A stretch of 64,000 nucleotides of DNA from Methanobrevibacter thaueri (GCF_003111625.1 NZ_MZGS01000019.1:27455-91454), one strand, 5' to 3'; positions 54,645 through 64,000 are shown, counted from the first letter of the stretch. Translations and numbers: made by a program. Notes: a model not told the origin generated them from the sequence alone.

Positions 54645-55847
54645 ATGTCACATCAGGAAATTATCGATAAATTATTAAGCGGCGAAATGAAGCTTTATCA
54701 GGTTGATAAGGAAGTGGACGCAAAAGAGGCAACAGATATCAGAAGAGAGTTTTTGGAACAGAAATATGATTTGGATCTGTCCAACATCTCAAATTACACT
54801 CTTGACATGGAAAGGGCTTCAGCAAGAAACATTGAAAACTCAATCGGAGTATTGCAATTGCCGATGGGTATTGCAGGACCAATGAAAATCAATGGAGAAT
54901 ACTGCCAAAGGGAAGTGTTCATACCTTTAGCCACCTCTGAGGGAGCATTGGTTGCATCCATCAACCGTGGAGCATCAACCATAACCGCATCAGGCGGTGC
55001 AAATGCAAGGGTGGTATCAGACATCATGACCCGTGCACCTGCAATCAAGTGCGAAGGAGTCAGTGAGGCTTTGAAAGTCAAACAATGGTTTGTTGATAAT
55101 TTCGATGAGTTGAAAGCCATTGCGGAAAGTACAACTTCCCATGGTAAGCTAATAAAAATAGACCCTATATTGATTGTTGGAAGTTATGTGTACCCAAGAT
55201 TCGTGTTCTCAACAGGAGACAGTATGGGAATGAACATGGTGACAATAGCTTCCGAAAAAATTCTCGATAAGCTGGCTGAGGAAACCAGTGCAGTTCACAT
55301 TGCATTGAGCGGCAATGTCTGCGTTGACAAGAAACCTGCCGCCATAAACATCGTTGAAGGCAGGGGAAAAAGTGTCATAGCCGACATTTTGGTTCCAAAG
55401 GACATCGTTGCCAAAAAGCTCAAGACCACAGCAGAGGCGATTGTTGAAGTGAACACCGCCAAAAACCTGGTCGGTTCAGCCGCAAGCGGAGCGATGGCAT
55501 TCAATGCGCATTACGCTAATATGGTTGCAGCAATATTTTTAGCGACAGGTCAGGATGCGGCACATGTAGTTGAAGGATCTCTTGGTATCACAACAGCAGA
55601 AAACCGTGACGGAGACCTGTATTTCTCAGTGAACCTGCCTGACTTGCCTGTGGCCACCGTCGGTGGAGGAACAAGTCTGGAAGTTGCTCAGGAAGGATTG
55701 AACATTCTTGGTGTTGCAGGGTCAAACCATGCTAAGGAATTTGCAGAAATCGTTGCATGTACCGTTTTGGCAGGTGAATTGTCACTTGTTGGAGCATTGG
55801 CTGCAGGACACCTTGCAAGAGCTCATCAAGAGCTTGGAAGAGGCTAA
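54645..55847 (+). CDS. hmgA: HMG-CoA reductase
   Basis: 400 residues, class I. It makes mevalonate for archaeal isoprenoid lipids. 'MERASARNIENSIGVLQLPMG', 'PLATSEGALVASINRG' (catalytic Glu), 'STGDSMGMNMVTIAS', 'VCVDKKPAAIN' (Lys) and 'GSNHAKEFAEI' (His) are all present. The start follows the sucD stop directly, and a 66-residue protein gene follows 1 base after its stop. Confidence 0.97.
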   Translation: MSHQEIIDKLLSGEMKLYQVDKEVDAKEATDIRREFLEQKYDLDLSNISNYTLDMERASARNIENSIGVLQLPMGIAGPMKINGEYCQREVFIPLATSEGALVASINRGASTITASGGANARVVSDIMTRAPAIKCEGVSEALKVKQWFVDNFDELKAIAESTTSHGKLIKIDPILIVGSYVYPRFVFSTGDSMGMNMVTIASEKILDKLAEETSAVHIALSGNVCVDKKPAAINIVEGRGKSVIADILVPKDIVAKKLKTTAEAIVEVNTAKNLVGSAASGAMAFNAHYANMVAAIFLATGQDAAHVVEGSLGITTAENRDGDLYFSVNLPDLPVATVGGGTSLEVAQEGLNILGVAGSNHAKEFAEIVACTVLAGELSLVGALAAGHLARAHQELGRG

Positions 55848-55848
55848 A

Positions 55849-56049
55849 ATGAGTGATTTTGAAGAATTGTTTCCAGAGCTGACCCTTGAAACCGATGACA
55901 TAATCATGGAGTTGGCAATTAAGAAGGATTATTCACAGATTAGGGATTTGGATAAAAGAAAAGAGGAGTTTATCAAGGACTTGCACGATTTCATTGATGA
56001 ATTCAGTCAAACACCTGAATCCCGTGAATTCATGGCTTTTTTTGATTAG
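55849..56049 (+). CDS. Small conserved acidic protein
   Basis: 66 residues from ATG 55849. Largely helical and acidic ('MSDFEELFPELTLETDDIIM', 'RDLDKRKEEFIKDLHDFIDEF'). Its ATG is one base past the hmgA stop, so it is translationally coupled to hmgA. It overlaps the convergent DUF116 gene by 4 bases. Function unknown. Confidence 0.65.
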   Translation: MSDFEELFPELTLETDDIIMELAIKKDYSQIRDLDKRKEEFIKDLHDFIDEFSQTPESREFMAFFD

Positions 56050-56687
56050 TATTTGGAATCTATCTTTTCAAATACTTTTTTAACATTCACTTTTGTCTCA
56101 AAGCATCCTGTCTTTTCAAGCAGGACTCCTTGAGGGTAAAAATCGGAAAGGAGCATCATCATTTGATTCAGGTCTTCATGACATGCCACACCGAGCACGC
56201 TTTGAAACTTGTTTTCCATGACTATTTTTTTGACGAAGCTGGATCCAGGCACAATGTATAGCTTGTATCCCATAGGTTCCGCTTTCTTTTTGATGACTCC
56301 AATTGAGCACAGTCCGCATTCGGTGCAGTTCAGACCTTCCTTTTGCAGTGTTGCAGGACAGTCCTTGTGCCTTAAGCAATGAGGCAGGAAAATCAGTGTC
56401 TTGTCTGCGGGGATTTTCTTGTACTGTTCCTTGTTCAAGTCGTTTCTAACCTTGATTGCGATGTCGTCAATGAGATGGTCGTCCAGGTTCAGGAATTGGG
56501 CTATTGTCTTGAGAGGTGAATACAACAAATCGACAATATACAACAGGAATCTTGGGAACTTTATCTGATTCTTCTTGGCCATGAAAAGAGCCAAAATCAG
56601 GAATATGATTATCAGTATTGCAATTATGACAATCAGAAAGACCACCAATTGCCCTACGAACATGTAAAAAGAATCGATAAATATCAT
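56046..56687 (-). CDS. DUF116-family membrane-anchored cysteine-rich protein
   Basis: 213 residues. Two N-terminal hydrophobic segments (about 10-45) precede a cytoplasmic domain with 'LPHCLRHKDCPATLQKEGLN', then 'CTECGLCSIG' and 'GVACHEDLNQMM'. These Cys motifs match DUF116, conserved in methanogens and some anaerobes; they suggest an Fe-S cluster or metal site. Function unknown. Paired with the next minus-strand gene. Confidence 0.8.
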   Translation of the reverse strand: MIFIDSFYMFVGQLVVFLIVIIAILIIIFLILALFMAKKNQIKFPRFLLYIVDLLYSPLKTIAQFLNLDDHLIDDIAIKVRNDLNKEQYKKIPADKTLIFLPHCLRHKDCPATLQKEGLNCTECGLCSIGVIKKKAEPMGYKLYIVPGSSFVKKIVMENKFQSVLGVACHEDLNQMMMLLSDFYPQGVLLEKTGCFETKVNVKKVFEKIDSKY

Positions 56688-56696
56688 ATTTTCAAC

Positions 56697-57149
56697 CTAA
56701 AACTTCTCAATTGTGTAATCGTCAAAATCCCTGTTCAGCTCAACGCCTGTTGCGGTTTTTGTAATTTCGAGTCCTGATAAGCTGTCACAGGAACACAGCA
56801 CGTTCTGTTCAGGGTGGGTTCCGGGAGTGATGTTGCAGTTTAGGTTTACTTGATCTCCTATTGATATGACGGTTTCAAGGCGTTTTGTTGATGGGTGATC
56901 CTTATTTAAAATCACGAGGGGTGAGGACTCCTCACGGCTTAGGTATGCCTGTGACCTGATGGCGCGCTTGTCCTTTTTGAAGTTTGACACTGCAATGATG
57001 TCGTCTGATTCTAAAAACTGGACTATTTCCTCATTGTCCTGTGTTGCTATGAACAGCATCTTGTCCTCATAGGCAACCTTGACGACGCCCACGATTCCTG
57101 TTTCGCCTTCTAGAAATAGTATCTCATCGTTTTTAAAATCAATTTTCAT
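56697..57149 (-). CDS. Hypothetical soluble protein
   Basis: 150 residues, mostly beta-strand-like, no membrane helix. Begins 'MKIDFKNDEILFLEGETGIV' and contains 'GTHPEQNVLCSCDSL'. It ends 10 bases before the DUF116 gene start, suggesting co-transcription. No family recognised. Confidence 0.65.
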   Translation of the reverse strand: MKIDFKNDEILFLEGETGIVGVVKVAYEDKMLFIATQDNEEIVQFLESDDIIAVSNFKKDKRAIRSQAYLSREESSPLVILNKDHPSTKRLETVISIGDQVNLNCNITPGTHPEQNVLCSCDSLSGLEITKTATGVELNRDFDDYTIEKF

Positions 57150-57187
57150 GTTATCACAAAAAATAAAAAAAGAGAGTAAATGTGAAT

Positions 57188-57343
57188 TTACTCTGCAAGT
57201 TCCACGTTGTCACTTTGACAAGATGGACAAACAACTTTCTTTCCTAGTCCTTTAAAGGAATTTCCACAGTCTTTACAATGGTATTTTTTTGTTTTCAATT
57301 TTTTCAAGTCTATATCGGCCATTGGTCCTCCACTAGAGCACAT
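57188..57343 (-). CDS. Small zinc-ribbon protein (51 aa)
   Basis: Start ATG at 57343, with GGTGAT 5 bases upstream. The translation begins MCSSGGPMADIDLKKLK and contains 'YHCKDCGNSFKGLGKKVVCP' followed by S-C, a CxxC...CxxC zinc ribbon of rubredoxin/FmdB-like type. It lies between the TPR gene and the 56697 gene. The motif and ribosome site support a real gene; function unknown. Confidence 0.75.
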   Translation of the reverse strand: MCSSGGPMADIDLKKLKTKKYHCKDCGNSFKGLGKKVVCPSCQSDNVELAE

Positions 57344-57388
57344 TTTAAATCACCTGTTATATTATATATAATATATATTATTAATAGT

Positions 57389-58405
57389 TTAGTTTTCAAG
57401 CTTCCCTCGGATTTCATTCATCATCTCGAGTGTTTTGCCGTCATGGGTCAGGTCAAACTGCAGCTCCATGAAATATAATGCCTGGTTATATAGCTTGTTT
57501 TTCTCATATTCTCTGATTAATTCATTGAGGGTTTCTATAATGAACGGATTGACTCCTAACTGGATGTTCTTGCCTTCTATGATTTCAATGCATTCATTGA
57601 GGGTGAGTTCCATGTTGTCGTTTTTTGACTGGATATACTTGATTTCAGTGTATGCAAGTGGGCTTGCCTCGAATTCCATGCTATATATGTACAGTGCAAG
57701 TGCTGTTCTCATCTGGTTTTCCTCTATGTAGTAGTATCCGAGGTTCCTGTAGCATCTTGCAATGTCTTGAGGGTAATATGAGTATTTCAGGGCGTCGCAT
57801 GTGCGGATGAAATACTCGTTATATGTGTATGTGTGCACCTTATATATCTCGGTCAGCTCGAGAATTATTCTGGCGGAAACCGGATTTATCCTGATGGCCT
57901 TTTTCAGATACTCCTCGGCCTTGTCGTATTCCTGATTTTCCAGAAGAAGAAATCCGTAAACGTAATACAGGTCAAGCAAAGGCTGGCTGTCGGGAATGTA
58001 TCTCAGCTCCTTTTCGGCACCGATGTACTTTCTGAAAATCAGATCCTCAAGGGGATTTGTGAAGTAGTGGTACTCGCTTACCTTATCGTCCTTGAACATT
58101 TCGGGGAATGTCTCCATGAATGCGTTAAGCTCCTCCAGGGGAGTTTCATAGTTTCCGTTCTCGATGTCGTAGTATATGTCGTTGAGGATATCCATTATCG
58201 GATTTTCCCTTTCGCTTATCTCGATGAACTCCTGCTTTTCATCATCACTCAGGCAATCCCACATCATGCGTGAAATCTCCTTGATTATCTCCTTGTTGTA
58301 TGGATGGTCCTTATAGACTTCAATCTGTGAGGACAGGTACTGCCTGTTCAAATCCCTGTTTTCCCCTAAGTTTGCCTTGATTTCTTTTATTATCTCCTCG
58401 TACAT
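57389..58405 (-). CDS. TPR-repeat protein
   Basis: 338 residues from the ATG at 58405 (AGGTG upstream); the frame also opens at a GTG two codons earlier. Several tetratricopeptide-like units are visible: 'YYVYGFLLLENQEYDKAEEY', 'ARCYRNLGYYYIEENQMRTA', 'YEKNKLYNQALYFMELQFDL'. A soluble protein-interaction scaffold with no signal peptide. It diverges from the thermosome gene. Confidence 0.75.
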   Translation of the reverse strand: MYEEIIKEIKANLGENRDLNRQYLSSQIEVYKDHPYNKEIIKEISRMMWDCLSDDEKQEFIEISERENPIMDILNDIYYDIENGNYETPLEELNAFMETFPEMFKDDKVSEYHYFTNPLEDLIFRKYIGAEKELRYIPDSQPLLDLYYVYGFLLLENQEYDKAEEYLKKAIRINPVSARIILELTEIYKVHTYTYNEYFIRTCDALKYSYYPQDIARCYRNLGYYYIEENQMRTALALYIYSMEFEASPLAYTEIKYIQSKNDNMELTLNECIEIIEGKNIQLGVNPFIIETLNELIREYEKNKLYNQALYFMELQFDLTHDGKTLEMMNEIRGKLEN

Positions 58406-58411
58406 TAACAC

Positions 58412-58522
58412 ACCTAAAGTTAGTTTAATGGGTAACGTTTTTATATTACCTCTTACCTATGTTATAATGTATAAAAACTTAGTTTTATATTTTTATTTAA
58501 AAAATTTTTAGGTGATTATTAA
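58412..58522. promoter_or_regulatory. Divergent promoter region of the thermosome gene
   Basis: A TATA-like element TGTATAAAAAC (58469-58479) drives the thermosome. GGTAA (58431-58435) and TTACC (58446-58450) form a short inverted repeat upstream, with a further TTACC at 58453-58457. No established heat-shock motif can be claimed. Confidence 0.4.
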
Positions 58523-60172
58523 ATGGCAAATCAACCAATATTTATCCTTCCTGAAGGAACTGAAAGATATTCAAAAAGAGACGCTTTAAGAATGAATATC
58601 ACAGCTGCTAAAGTATTAGCAGGTATTGTAAGAACAACATTAGGTCCTAAAGGAATGGACAAGATGTTAACAAGCTCATTAGGTGATGTAACCGTAACAA
58701 ATGACGGTGCAACCATCATGAGAGAAATGGAAATCAATCAGCCTGCAGCAAGAATGCTCGTAGAAACCGCTAAAAAACAAGAAGACATAGTCGGTGACGG
58801 AACCACTTCCGTTGTTGTCATTGCAGGTGAATTATTATCTAAAGCTGAAGAGTTATTGGATGACGGAATCGCAACATCAATCGTTGTAAAAGGATACAGA
58901 AATGCAACCAAAAAAGCTGTTGAATTATTAAAAGAAATTGCAATTGATGCTGACGATGAAGAAACCCTTAAGAAAGTGGCTGTAACCGCAATGAGCGGTA
59001 AAGGTTCAGACTATGCAAAAGAACACTTGGCCGACCTTGTTGTCGAAGCCGCCTTAAGAATCAAGGAAGACGGAAAATCAGACATCGACAACATCAACAT
59101 CCAAAGGGTTTCAGGTGACTCCGTGGAAGATTCATTCCTTGCTGAAGGAATCATCCTCGATAAGTCCCCAGTATCCAAAAACATGCCAAGAGATGTTCGT
59201 GACGCTAAAATCGCAATAATGAAATATCCTATTGAATTGAAGAACACTAACACTGACACTAAAATTGACATCACAAGCCCGGACCAGTTTGAAGCATTCC
59301 TCAAACAAGAGGAAGACATGATCAAAGAGCTAGTGAATAAAGTAATCGACTCCGGCGTTAATGTATTATTCTGTCAAAAAGGTATTGACGACATGGCAGA
59401 ACACTACCTTAAAAAAGCTGGAATCATGGCTTTCAAACGTGTTAAAAAATCAGACATGGAAAGAATCGAAAAGGCTACCGGTGCAAAACTCGTAACAGAT
59501 ATTGACGACTTGTCCGAAGATAAATTAGGTAAAGCAGGTCACGTATACCTTGATAAGATATTTGACCATGAATTGACCTTAATCGAAGAATGTGACAATC
59601 CGAAAGCTTCCTCAATCATCTTAAGAGGAAGTACACGTTACGTAACCGAGCAAATCGCAAGGGCACTTGATGACGCATTAGGTGTAGTTGCAGCAACCAT
59701 TGAAGAAGGAAAAGTCCTCATCGGTGGAGGAGCCTGTGAAATCGATTTGGTAAAACAATTAAGAGAATATGGTGAAACCGTAAGTGGAAGAGAACAATTG
59801 GCTATTTTAAAATATGCTGAAGCATTAGAAGTCATTCCAAGAACATTGATTGAAAATGCAGGTTTAGACACCATCAACTTAATTGCTGACCTGAAAGCAG
59901 CTCACGAAGACAATCCATTCATTGGAATCAACGTATTCGAAGGTAAAGTAGTTGACATGAAAGAAGCTGGCGTAATCGAACCTTTAAGAGTTAAAATACA
60001 AGCTCTCCAATCCGCTGGCGAAGCTTCTGAAATGATCTTGCGTATTGATGACATGATTGCAGCAAGAAATGCACTCAACTCCACCGGACCTGATGAGTCT
60101 GGAAACGATGCAAGTGGTATGCCTCCAATGCCTGGTGCAGGCGGTATGGGTGGAATGCCTCCAATGATGTAA
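58523..60172 (+). CDS. Thermosome (group II chaperonin) subunit
   Basis: 549 residues. '[13 protein letters not shown]', the ATP motif '[16 protein letters not shown]' (about 90-105), '[21 protein letters not shown]' and '[15 protein letters not shown]' are diagnostic. The C-terminal tail is Gly/Met/Pro-rich ([10 protein letters not shown]). It folds cytosolic proteins in a closed double ring. Monocistronic, with a hairpin terminator. Confidence 0.97.
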   Translation: MANQPIFILPEGTERYSKRDALRMNITAAKVLAGIVRTTLGPKGMDKMLTSSLGDVTVTNDGATIMREMEINQPAARMLVETAKKQEDIVGDGTTSVVVIAGELLSKAEELLDDGIATSIVVKGYRNATKKAVELLKEIAIDADDEETLKKVAVTAMSGKGSDYAKEHLADLVVEAALRIKEDGKSDIDNINIQRVSGDSVEDSFLAEGIILDKSPVSKNMPRDVRDAKIAIMKYPIELKNTNTDTKIDITSPDQFEAFLKQEEDMIKELVNKVIDSGVNVLFCQKGIDDMAEHYLKKAGIMAFKRVKKSDMERIEKATGAKLVTDIDDLSEDKLGKAGHVYLDKIFDHELTLIEECDNPKASSIILRGSTRYVTEQIARALDDALGVVAATIEEGKVLIGGGACEIDLVKQLREYGETVSGREQLAILKYAEALEVIPRTLIENAGLDTINLIADLKAAHEDNPFIGINVFEGKVVDMKEAGVIEPLRVKIQALQSAGEASEMILRIDDMIAARNALNSTGPDESGNDASGMPPMPGAGGMGGMPPMM

Positions 60173-60205
60173 AATTTTTAAAATTTTACACCTTTTTTCT
60201 TTTTT
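60169..60205 (+). terminator. Hairpin and T-run after the thermosome gene
   Basis: GTAAAATTT (60169-60177) pairs with AAATTTTAC (60181-60189) around TTA, overlapping the stop codon, followed by two T-runs. Confidence 0.6.
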
Positions 60206-60590
60206 TAATTATTCATGCTTATTTTTTGATATGCTTTGTTAAACATGTTCTTTTTTATTGTAACTATTTAATTATCAATGTTTTTAGTTCAAATAACTTT
60301 AAATCATGCCCTATTTTATCTAATAAGCAAGTAAATTATAGCTCATATTTTTATCATGTAAATCTTCTTTAAAGCTGGTTTCATATTATTTAATGCTTTT
60401 AAAGACTAATTAAAAGATAACTTTGCTTAATATTTCATTTTCATAAAGTTTTAGCTTTAATTTTAAAAATTAAACTCATCTAATGGGTTTTAGTAAATAC
60501 AAAGCTTTATATAAGATATTTGTAATAAATATTTGTACAATGAGAAAAATTCTCATTTGTTTAAATATTTTGTTAAGGAGGTAAATTATT
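60206..60590. other. Long intergenic region with promoter and leader of the cell-wall hydrolase
   Basis: About 385 AT-rich bases with no supported gene. Near the right end lie a TATA-like GCTTTATATAAGA (60504-60516), a 10-bp-arm inverted repeat at 60538-60560 and AAGGAGG at 60576-60582. The rest shows nothing I can interpret. Confidence 0.5.
60538..60560. promoter_or_regulatory. Perfect 10-bp inverted repeat in the 5' leader of the cell-wall hydrolase
   Basis: CAAATGAGAA (60538-60547) and TTCTCATTTG (60551-60560) flank AAA. It sits between the TATA element and the AAGGAGG ribosome site, so it is either a repressor operator near the transcription start or an mRNA hairpin. Confidence 0.6.
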
Positions 60591-63500
60591 TTGAACAAGA
60601 AAATATTACTCACTTTCTTAGTGTTGTTCACTGTTCTATTATCAGTAAGTGCAATCCAAGCAAGTGATGTTAATGTTACAGATTCATATACTACTAACTT
60701 AGTAGATGACACATCAGATGCCTCAGTCCCACTGGAGAATACTGCTGATTCATCAGATATTTCTGTATCAAGTGATTCAAATGTTGATAATGATCAATCT
60801 AAAGTTTCTCTATCAAGTGAAGAAGTTTTAGAATCTGAAGATTCAAATACTTTATCAACTGACTCGAACAGTAATGAATCTTTGAATAGTAATAATGGGA
60901 TCGCTGCGGCCTCATCAGAGGATGGGGTTTTGAGTGTAAGCAGTGATGTTTCTTCAAAAATCGATGTATCAAAAACTATTCAAGCGAAAAGCATTACTAA
61001 ATATTATAAGGGAAGCACACAATATACCGCTACCTTTTTAGATGAAAACGGCAATCCTTTAGCAAATACCAATGTAAAGATTACTGCTAACGGAGTCACC
61101 TACACTAAAAAGACAAATGCGCAAGGAGTTGCTTCTTTACCAATCAATCTTAAACCTGGAACCTATAAGGTGGTTGCTGAAAACCCGGCTACCGGATATA
61201 AATTGACCACCACTTTCAAGATTGTATCCACAATCTCCGCCAGCGACATATCAAAGGTATACACTGACGGCAGAAAGTTCACCGCTAAATTTTACAAAAG
61301 CAACGGTAAGGTTCTGGCTAATAAAAATATCAAATTCAAGATTAATGGAAAGACATATAAAGTTAAGACAAATTCCAACGGTGTGGCTAGTTTATCATTG
61401 ACTAGCCTCAAGAAAGGAACTTATAAAATAGTTTCTTATAATACTGATGGATTGACCCAAACAAACACTGTTAAAGTAGTCAAATCAACTACTTCTTCTC
61501 TAACAGCTAGCAATTATGTTTTCCTTAAAAGTGATACTAAAACAATAAAAGTCAAATTGCTCAACAAGTTCGGATACGCTCCGGGTAAGGGTAAGGTAAT
61601 AAAATTCACCGTCAACGGTAAATCTTACACTGCCAAAACCGATGCTAATGGTATTGCAAAACTCAAATTGCCGTCATTGGCTAAGGGAGTATACACTGTA
61701 AAATACGCATTCTCAGGAAACAGTTTTTACAAGGCATCTAGCACTTCAAGCAAGGTGACAATTATCACTACCCAGACACCTACATTCACCGTAAAAAGTG
61801 GAACAACTTTCACTTACGGTAAAAGCAATACATTCCAAGTGGCTGTTACAGCAGCTAGCGTGCCTATTATAGGCAAACAAGTCACATTCAATGTTGACGG
61901 AAAGTCTTATACCAAAACAACTAACGCTAATGGTATCGCATCGTTACCTATTGATTTGGTGATAGGCAAACACACAATTACATATTCAATAGCTAAGGAT
62001 TCTAAATTAAATGCAAAAACCGGATCCTCTGCAGTCACAATCAAGGAAAAAGCTGTCAATACTCATAACGCATATTGGTTATACGGTTCAGATATGAAAA
62101 GCGTTAACCTGAAGACTTTAGCGTCTAAAGGAGTAACCGATATCTTGTTGAATTTCAAGGCTTATGAATTATATGGAAAATCAGGTGTCGAATCATGGAT
62201 TGCAAGCGCTAATGGAGTTGGAATTGATGTTCACATGTGGGTTCAGGCTTTCTATTCTGGCAGTACCGGATGGGTAAACCCTGTTAAAAACGGTAAGGAG
62301 GACACTGCATATTTCACAACTAAAATCAATGAAATCAAGACTTATGCGGCAATCAAGGGCCTTGCTGGAATTCACTTGGATTACTTAAGGTATTCAGGTG
62401 TTGAAAAATCCAACAATGCTGCTTACCAGACTTCTGGAGGTACCGAAGCCATCAGCTCATTTGTAAAGCAAGTCAAAACTGCAGTTGATTCAATCAATGA
62501 CAAGTTGATTTTATCATGTGCATTGATGCCTGAGACTACAAGCAGTGCATATTACTACGGTCAGGACTATTCAGTATTGAGCAAATACATGGATGTAGTC
62601 GTTCCGATGATTTACAAAGGCAATTACAATAAGGATACAACATGGATTGCTTCAACCACCCAATGGTACGTTGAAAACTCCAAGGGTGCTGATGTTTGGA
62701 CTGGTATTCAAACATACAAATCCGATGACGATACAACAAAATTGTCAACAGACGATCTCAATAAGGACATATTGTCCGCATTGAAAGGTGAGGCAGGAGG
62801 AGTTGTCTTGTTCAGGTATGGAATTTCAAACGATGTGGATTTCAATTCACTGTCCGCTTCATCCTCATCAGTTAAATCAATATCAATCAAGAACATTGTA
62901 ACTGGTGCTACCAATTTGAAGACATTCTATGCATCCCAGGGCAGATTGCCTAATACAGTAACAACCGGCGGATTCACATTCACTCTGCCTGAATTCCTCT
63001 ACTTGATGAGTCAAGCAATATATCAAATAAACAGTTCCAACACTAAGGATATCATTATAATTACTGGAGTTGCAGAACCTTCCGCTCCTTCCGGAGACAG
63101 TATAAGTTCTAAAAAGTTGTATAGCTTTGCAACAGTTGCCAAAAACGTTGCGGTATTCATAAGCACTAACAATCATGCTCCTAATTATGCTTCATCCGAT
63201 GTGGGTAAAATCATTTATTCCGAATTGATTGATTCATTTTCAAGAGCATTGGCATTCTATGGTACAGAAAACAGATTGCCTGGTTATGTAACCGTAACTT
63301 ATGCTTCTACATCTCCAGGATCAGGTTCAGGCTCAGGGTCTTCTTCATCCTGTTCAGGTTCCGGATTAAATGAGAAATGTACTGAAACTGATTTAGCCAA
63401 ATATCTTAAAGCCACAACAAATTGTCAAGTTGGCGATCCAGCAATCAAATCTGTTGTCAATTCATTGATTTCAGGTTTAACAGATGATATGGCTAAAGCT

Positions 63501-63845
63501 AAAAAAATCTTCAATTATGTAAAGGACCACACAGCCTACAGCTTCTATTATAATACCAAATACGGAGCTAAAGGTACATTAAGTGCCGGAAAAGGTAATT
63601 GTGTCGATCACTCACACCTGTTGGTTGCGATGTTCAGGACAGCAGGACTTGAAGCAAGATACGTTCACGGTACATGTAAGTTTTCCAGCGGAAGTACATA
63701 CGGTCACGTATGGACTCAAGTTTTAGTCGATGGAAAATGGTATGTTGCTGATGCAACAAGCTCAAGAAACTCTTTAGGTTCAGTATCCAATTGGAATACA
63801 AACTCATTTAGTTTAAATGGTATTTATGCCAGTTTGCAATTCTAA
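60591..63845 (+). CDS. Secreted pseudomurein hydrolase-like protein: Ig repeats, glycosidase-like barrel, PMB repeats, C71-like domain
   Basis: 1084 residues, TTG start with AAGGAGG. Order: signal peptide (about 1-25), Ser/Asp-rich linker, four Ig-like repeats (about 120-485), a TIM-barrel glycoside-hydrolase-like domain (about 490-760, 'NAYWLYGSD', 'GIHLDYLRYSG'), two pseudomurein-binding repeats (about 763-830 and 838-905, 'FYASQGRLPN', 'YGTENRLPGYV'), a Gly/Ser linker, and a transglutaminase-like domain (930-1084) with C1004 in 'GKGNCVDHSH', H1039 in 'YGHVWTQ' and D1054 in 'VADATSS'. This Cys-His-Asp triad matches pseudomurein endoisopeptidases (PeiW/PeiP, C71). Probably a cell-wall remodelling enzyme or autolysin. 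Confidence 0.88.
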   Translation: MNKKILLTFLVLFTVLLSVSAIQASDVNVTDSYTTNLVDDTSDASVPLENTADSSDISVSSDSNVDNDQSKVSLSSEEVLESEDSNTLSTDSNSNESLNSNNGIAAASSEDGVLSVSSDVSSKIDVSKTIQAKSITKYYKGSTQYTATFLDENGNPLANTNVKITANGVTYTKKTNAQGVASLPINLKPGTYKVVAENPATGYKLTTTFKIVSTISASDISKVYTDGRKFTAKFYKSNGKVLANKNIKFKINGKTYKVKTNSNGVASLSLTSLKKGTYKIVSYNTDGLTQTNTVKVVKSTTSSLTASNYVFLKSDTKTIKVKLLNKFGYAPGKGKVIKFTVNGKSYTAKTDANGIAKLKLPSLAKGVYTVKYAFSGNSFYKASSTSSKVTIITTQTPTFTVKSGTTFTYGKSNTFQVAVTAASVPIIGKQVTFNVDGKSYTKTTNANGIASLPIDLVIGKHTITYSIAKDSKLNAKTGSSAVTIKEKAVNTHNAYWLYGSDMKSVNLKTLASKGVTDILLNFKAYELYGKSGVESWIASANGVGIDVHMWVQAFYSGSTGWVNPVKNGKEDTAYFTTKINEIKTYAAIKGLAGIHLDYLRYSGVEKSNNAAYQTSGGTEAISSFVKQVKTAVDSINDKLILSCALMPETTSSAYYYGQDYSVLSKYMDVVVPMIYKGNYNKDTTWIASTTQWYVENSKGADVWTGIQTYKSDDDTTKLSTDDLNKDILSALKGEAGGVVLFRYGISNDVDFNSLSASSSSVKSISIKNIVTGATNLKTFYASQGRLPNTVTTGGFTFTLPEFLYLMSQAIYQINSSNTKDIIIITGVAEPSAPSGDSISSKKLYSFATVAKNVAVFISTNNHAPNYASSDVGKIIYSELIDSFSRALAFYGTENRLPGYVTVTYASTSPGSGSGSGSSSSCSGSGLNEKCTETDLAKYLKATTNCQVGDPAIKSVVNSLISGLTDDMAKAKKIFNYVKDHTAYSFYYNTKYGAKGTLSAGKGNCVDHSHLLVAMFRTAGLEARYVHGTCKFSSGSTYGHVWTQVLVDGKWYVADATSSRNSLGSVSNWNTNSFSLNGIYASLQF

Positions 63846-64000
63846 TTGATATTTTTCCTTTTTTTCTTTTTTTGAGGCTGACTCATAATTTTTGTGTTTA
63901 AATTTTTTTTCTTATTTTATTATCCTTTAATTTTATATACTAGGAAGTACAATCTATTATTAGAGTTAATTAACTTTTTGGTTGTGTTTTTTATGGTTTT
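63846..64000. other. Terminal intergenic stretch
   Basis: T-rich terminator-like sequence (about 63852-63874) follows the hydrolase gene. A TATA-like TTTTATATACTAGG (63932-63945) and an ATG at 63993 suggest another + strand gene beginning at the edge, too short to judge. Confidence 0.35.

Noticed and set aside
58431..58450. GGTAA...TTACC inverted repeat before the thermosome as a heat-shock operator
   Set aside because: Five-base arms are too short to separate from chance, and no known archaeal heat-shock motif matches.

Overview
The window is low-GC archaeal DNA from a pseudomurein-walled methanogen, most probably Methanobrevibacter. The basis is an archaeal-type gene set (glycerol-1-phosphate dehydrogenase, thermosome, proteasome alpha, exosome, RNase P proteins, archaeal ProS and PheT), coenzyme F420 synthesis (CofC), pseudomurein-binding repeats, giant adhesin-like proteins with Ig-like repeats, GGAGG or GGTGAT ribosome sites, and AT-rich TATA-box promoters. 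The species cannot be fixed from the sequence alone. No CRISPR array, IS element, prophage or rRNA was seen. One tRNA gene (Cys) is present.

Layout. 1-5.3 kb: the tail of an adhesin, small membrane proteins, a CAAX-type protease, and a metal-efflux P-type ATPase with a small membrane partner behind two TTAGG-N4-CCTAA operators. 5.3-9.7 kb: an ABC transporter without a binding protein, then thiD, cofC and proS on the other strand. 9.8-13.1 kb: egsA, a UPF0179 gene, rpiA, a small membrane protein, a YjbQ-family enzyme, a small winged-helix regulator and a 46-residue membrane protein. 13.1-20.8 kb: pheT, valS, a TPR/cold-shock-like fusion, an acetyltransferase and a DUF2207-like protein. 20.8-25.1 kb: a large papain-domain adhesin and a small secreted protein. 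25.3-27.2 kb: aroA-nth.

27.3-34.6 kb is a sulfur block: cysK, cysE, an HTH regulator, tRNA-Cys, cysS, metY, cysteine desulfurase, IscU and a superoxide reductase. The cysK, cysE and metY promoters share a 14-bp palindrome, ATAAC-N4-GTTAT, placed just downstream of TATA boxes. This looks like a dedicated cysteine/homocysteine regulon and is the main candidate for an undescribed system. 34.7-40.4 kb: a RecJ-like DHH protein in an overlapping operon with a seven-zinc-ribbon protein and a HELAH metalloprotease-like protein, then a second winged-helix regulator. 40.4-45.7 kb: the RNase P / proteasome / SBDS / exosome superoperon.

45.7-49.8 kb is a minus-strand run (mobA, a membrane protein, cbiT, ubiX, an HD phosphohydrolase and a small secreted protein). 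50-51.6 kb is amtB-glnK behind a near-perfect NrpR-type nitrogen operator. 51.6-58.4 kb holds a signal-peptidase-like protein, aroD, a conserved protein, sucD, hmgA, a DUF116 protein and small proteins. 58.5-60.2 kb is a thermosome subunit. 60.6-63.8 kb encodes a multidomain cell-wall hydrolase: Ig-like repeats, a glycosidase-like barrel, two pseudomurein-binding repeats and a transglutaminase/C71-like domain.
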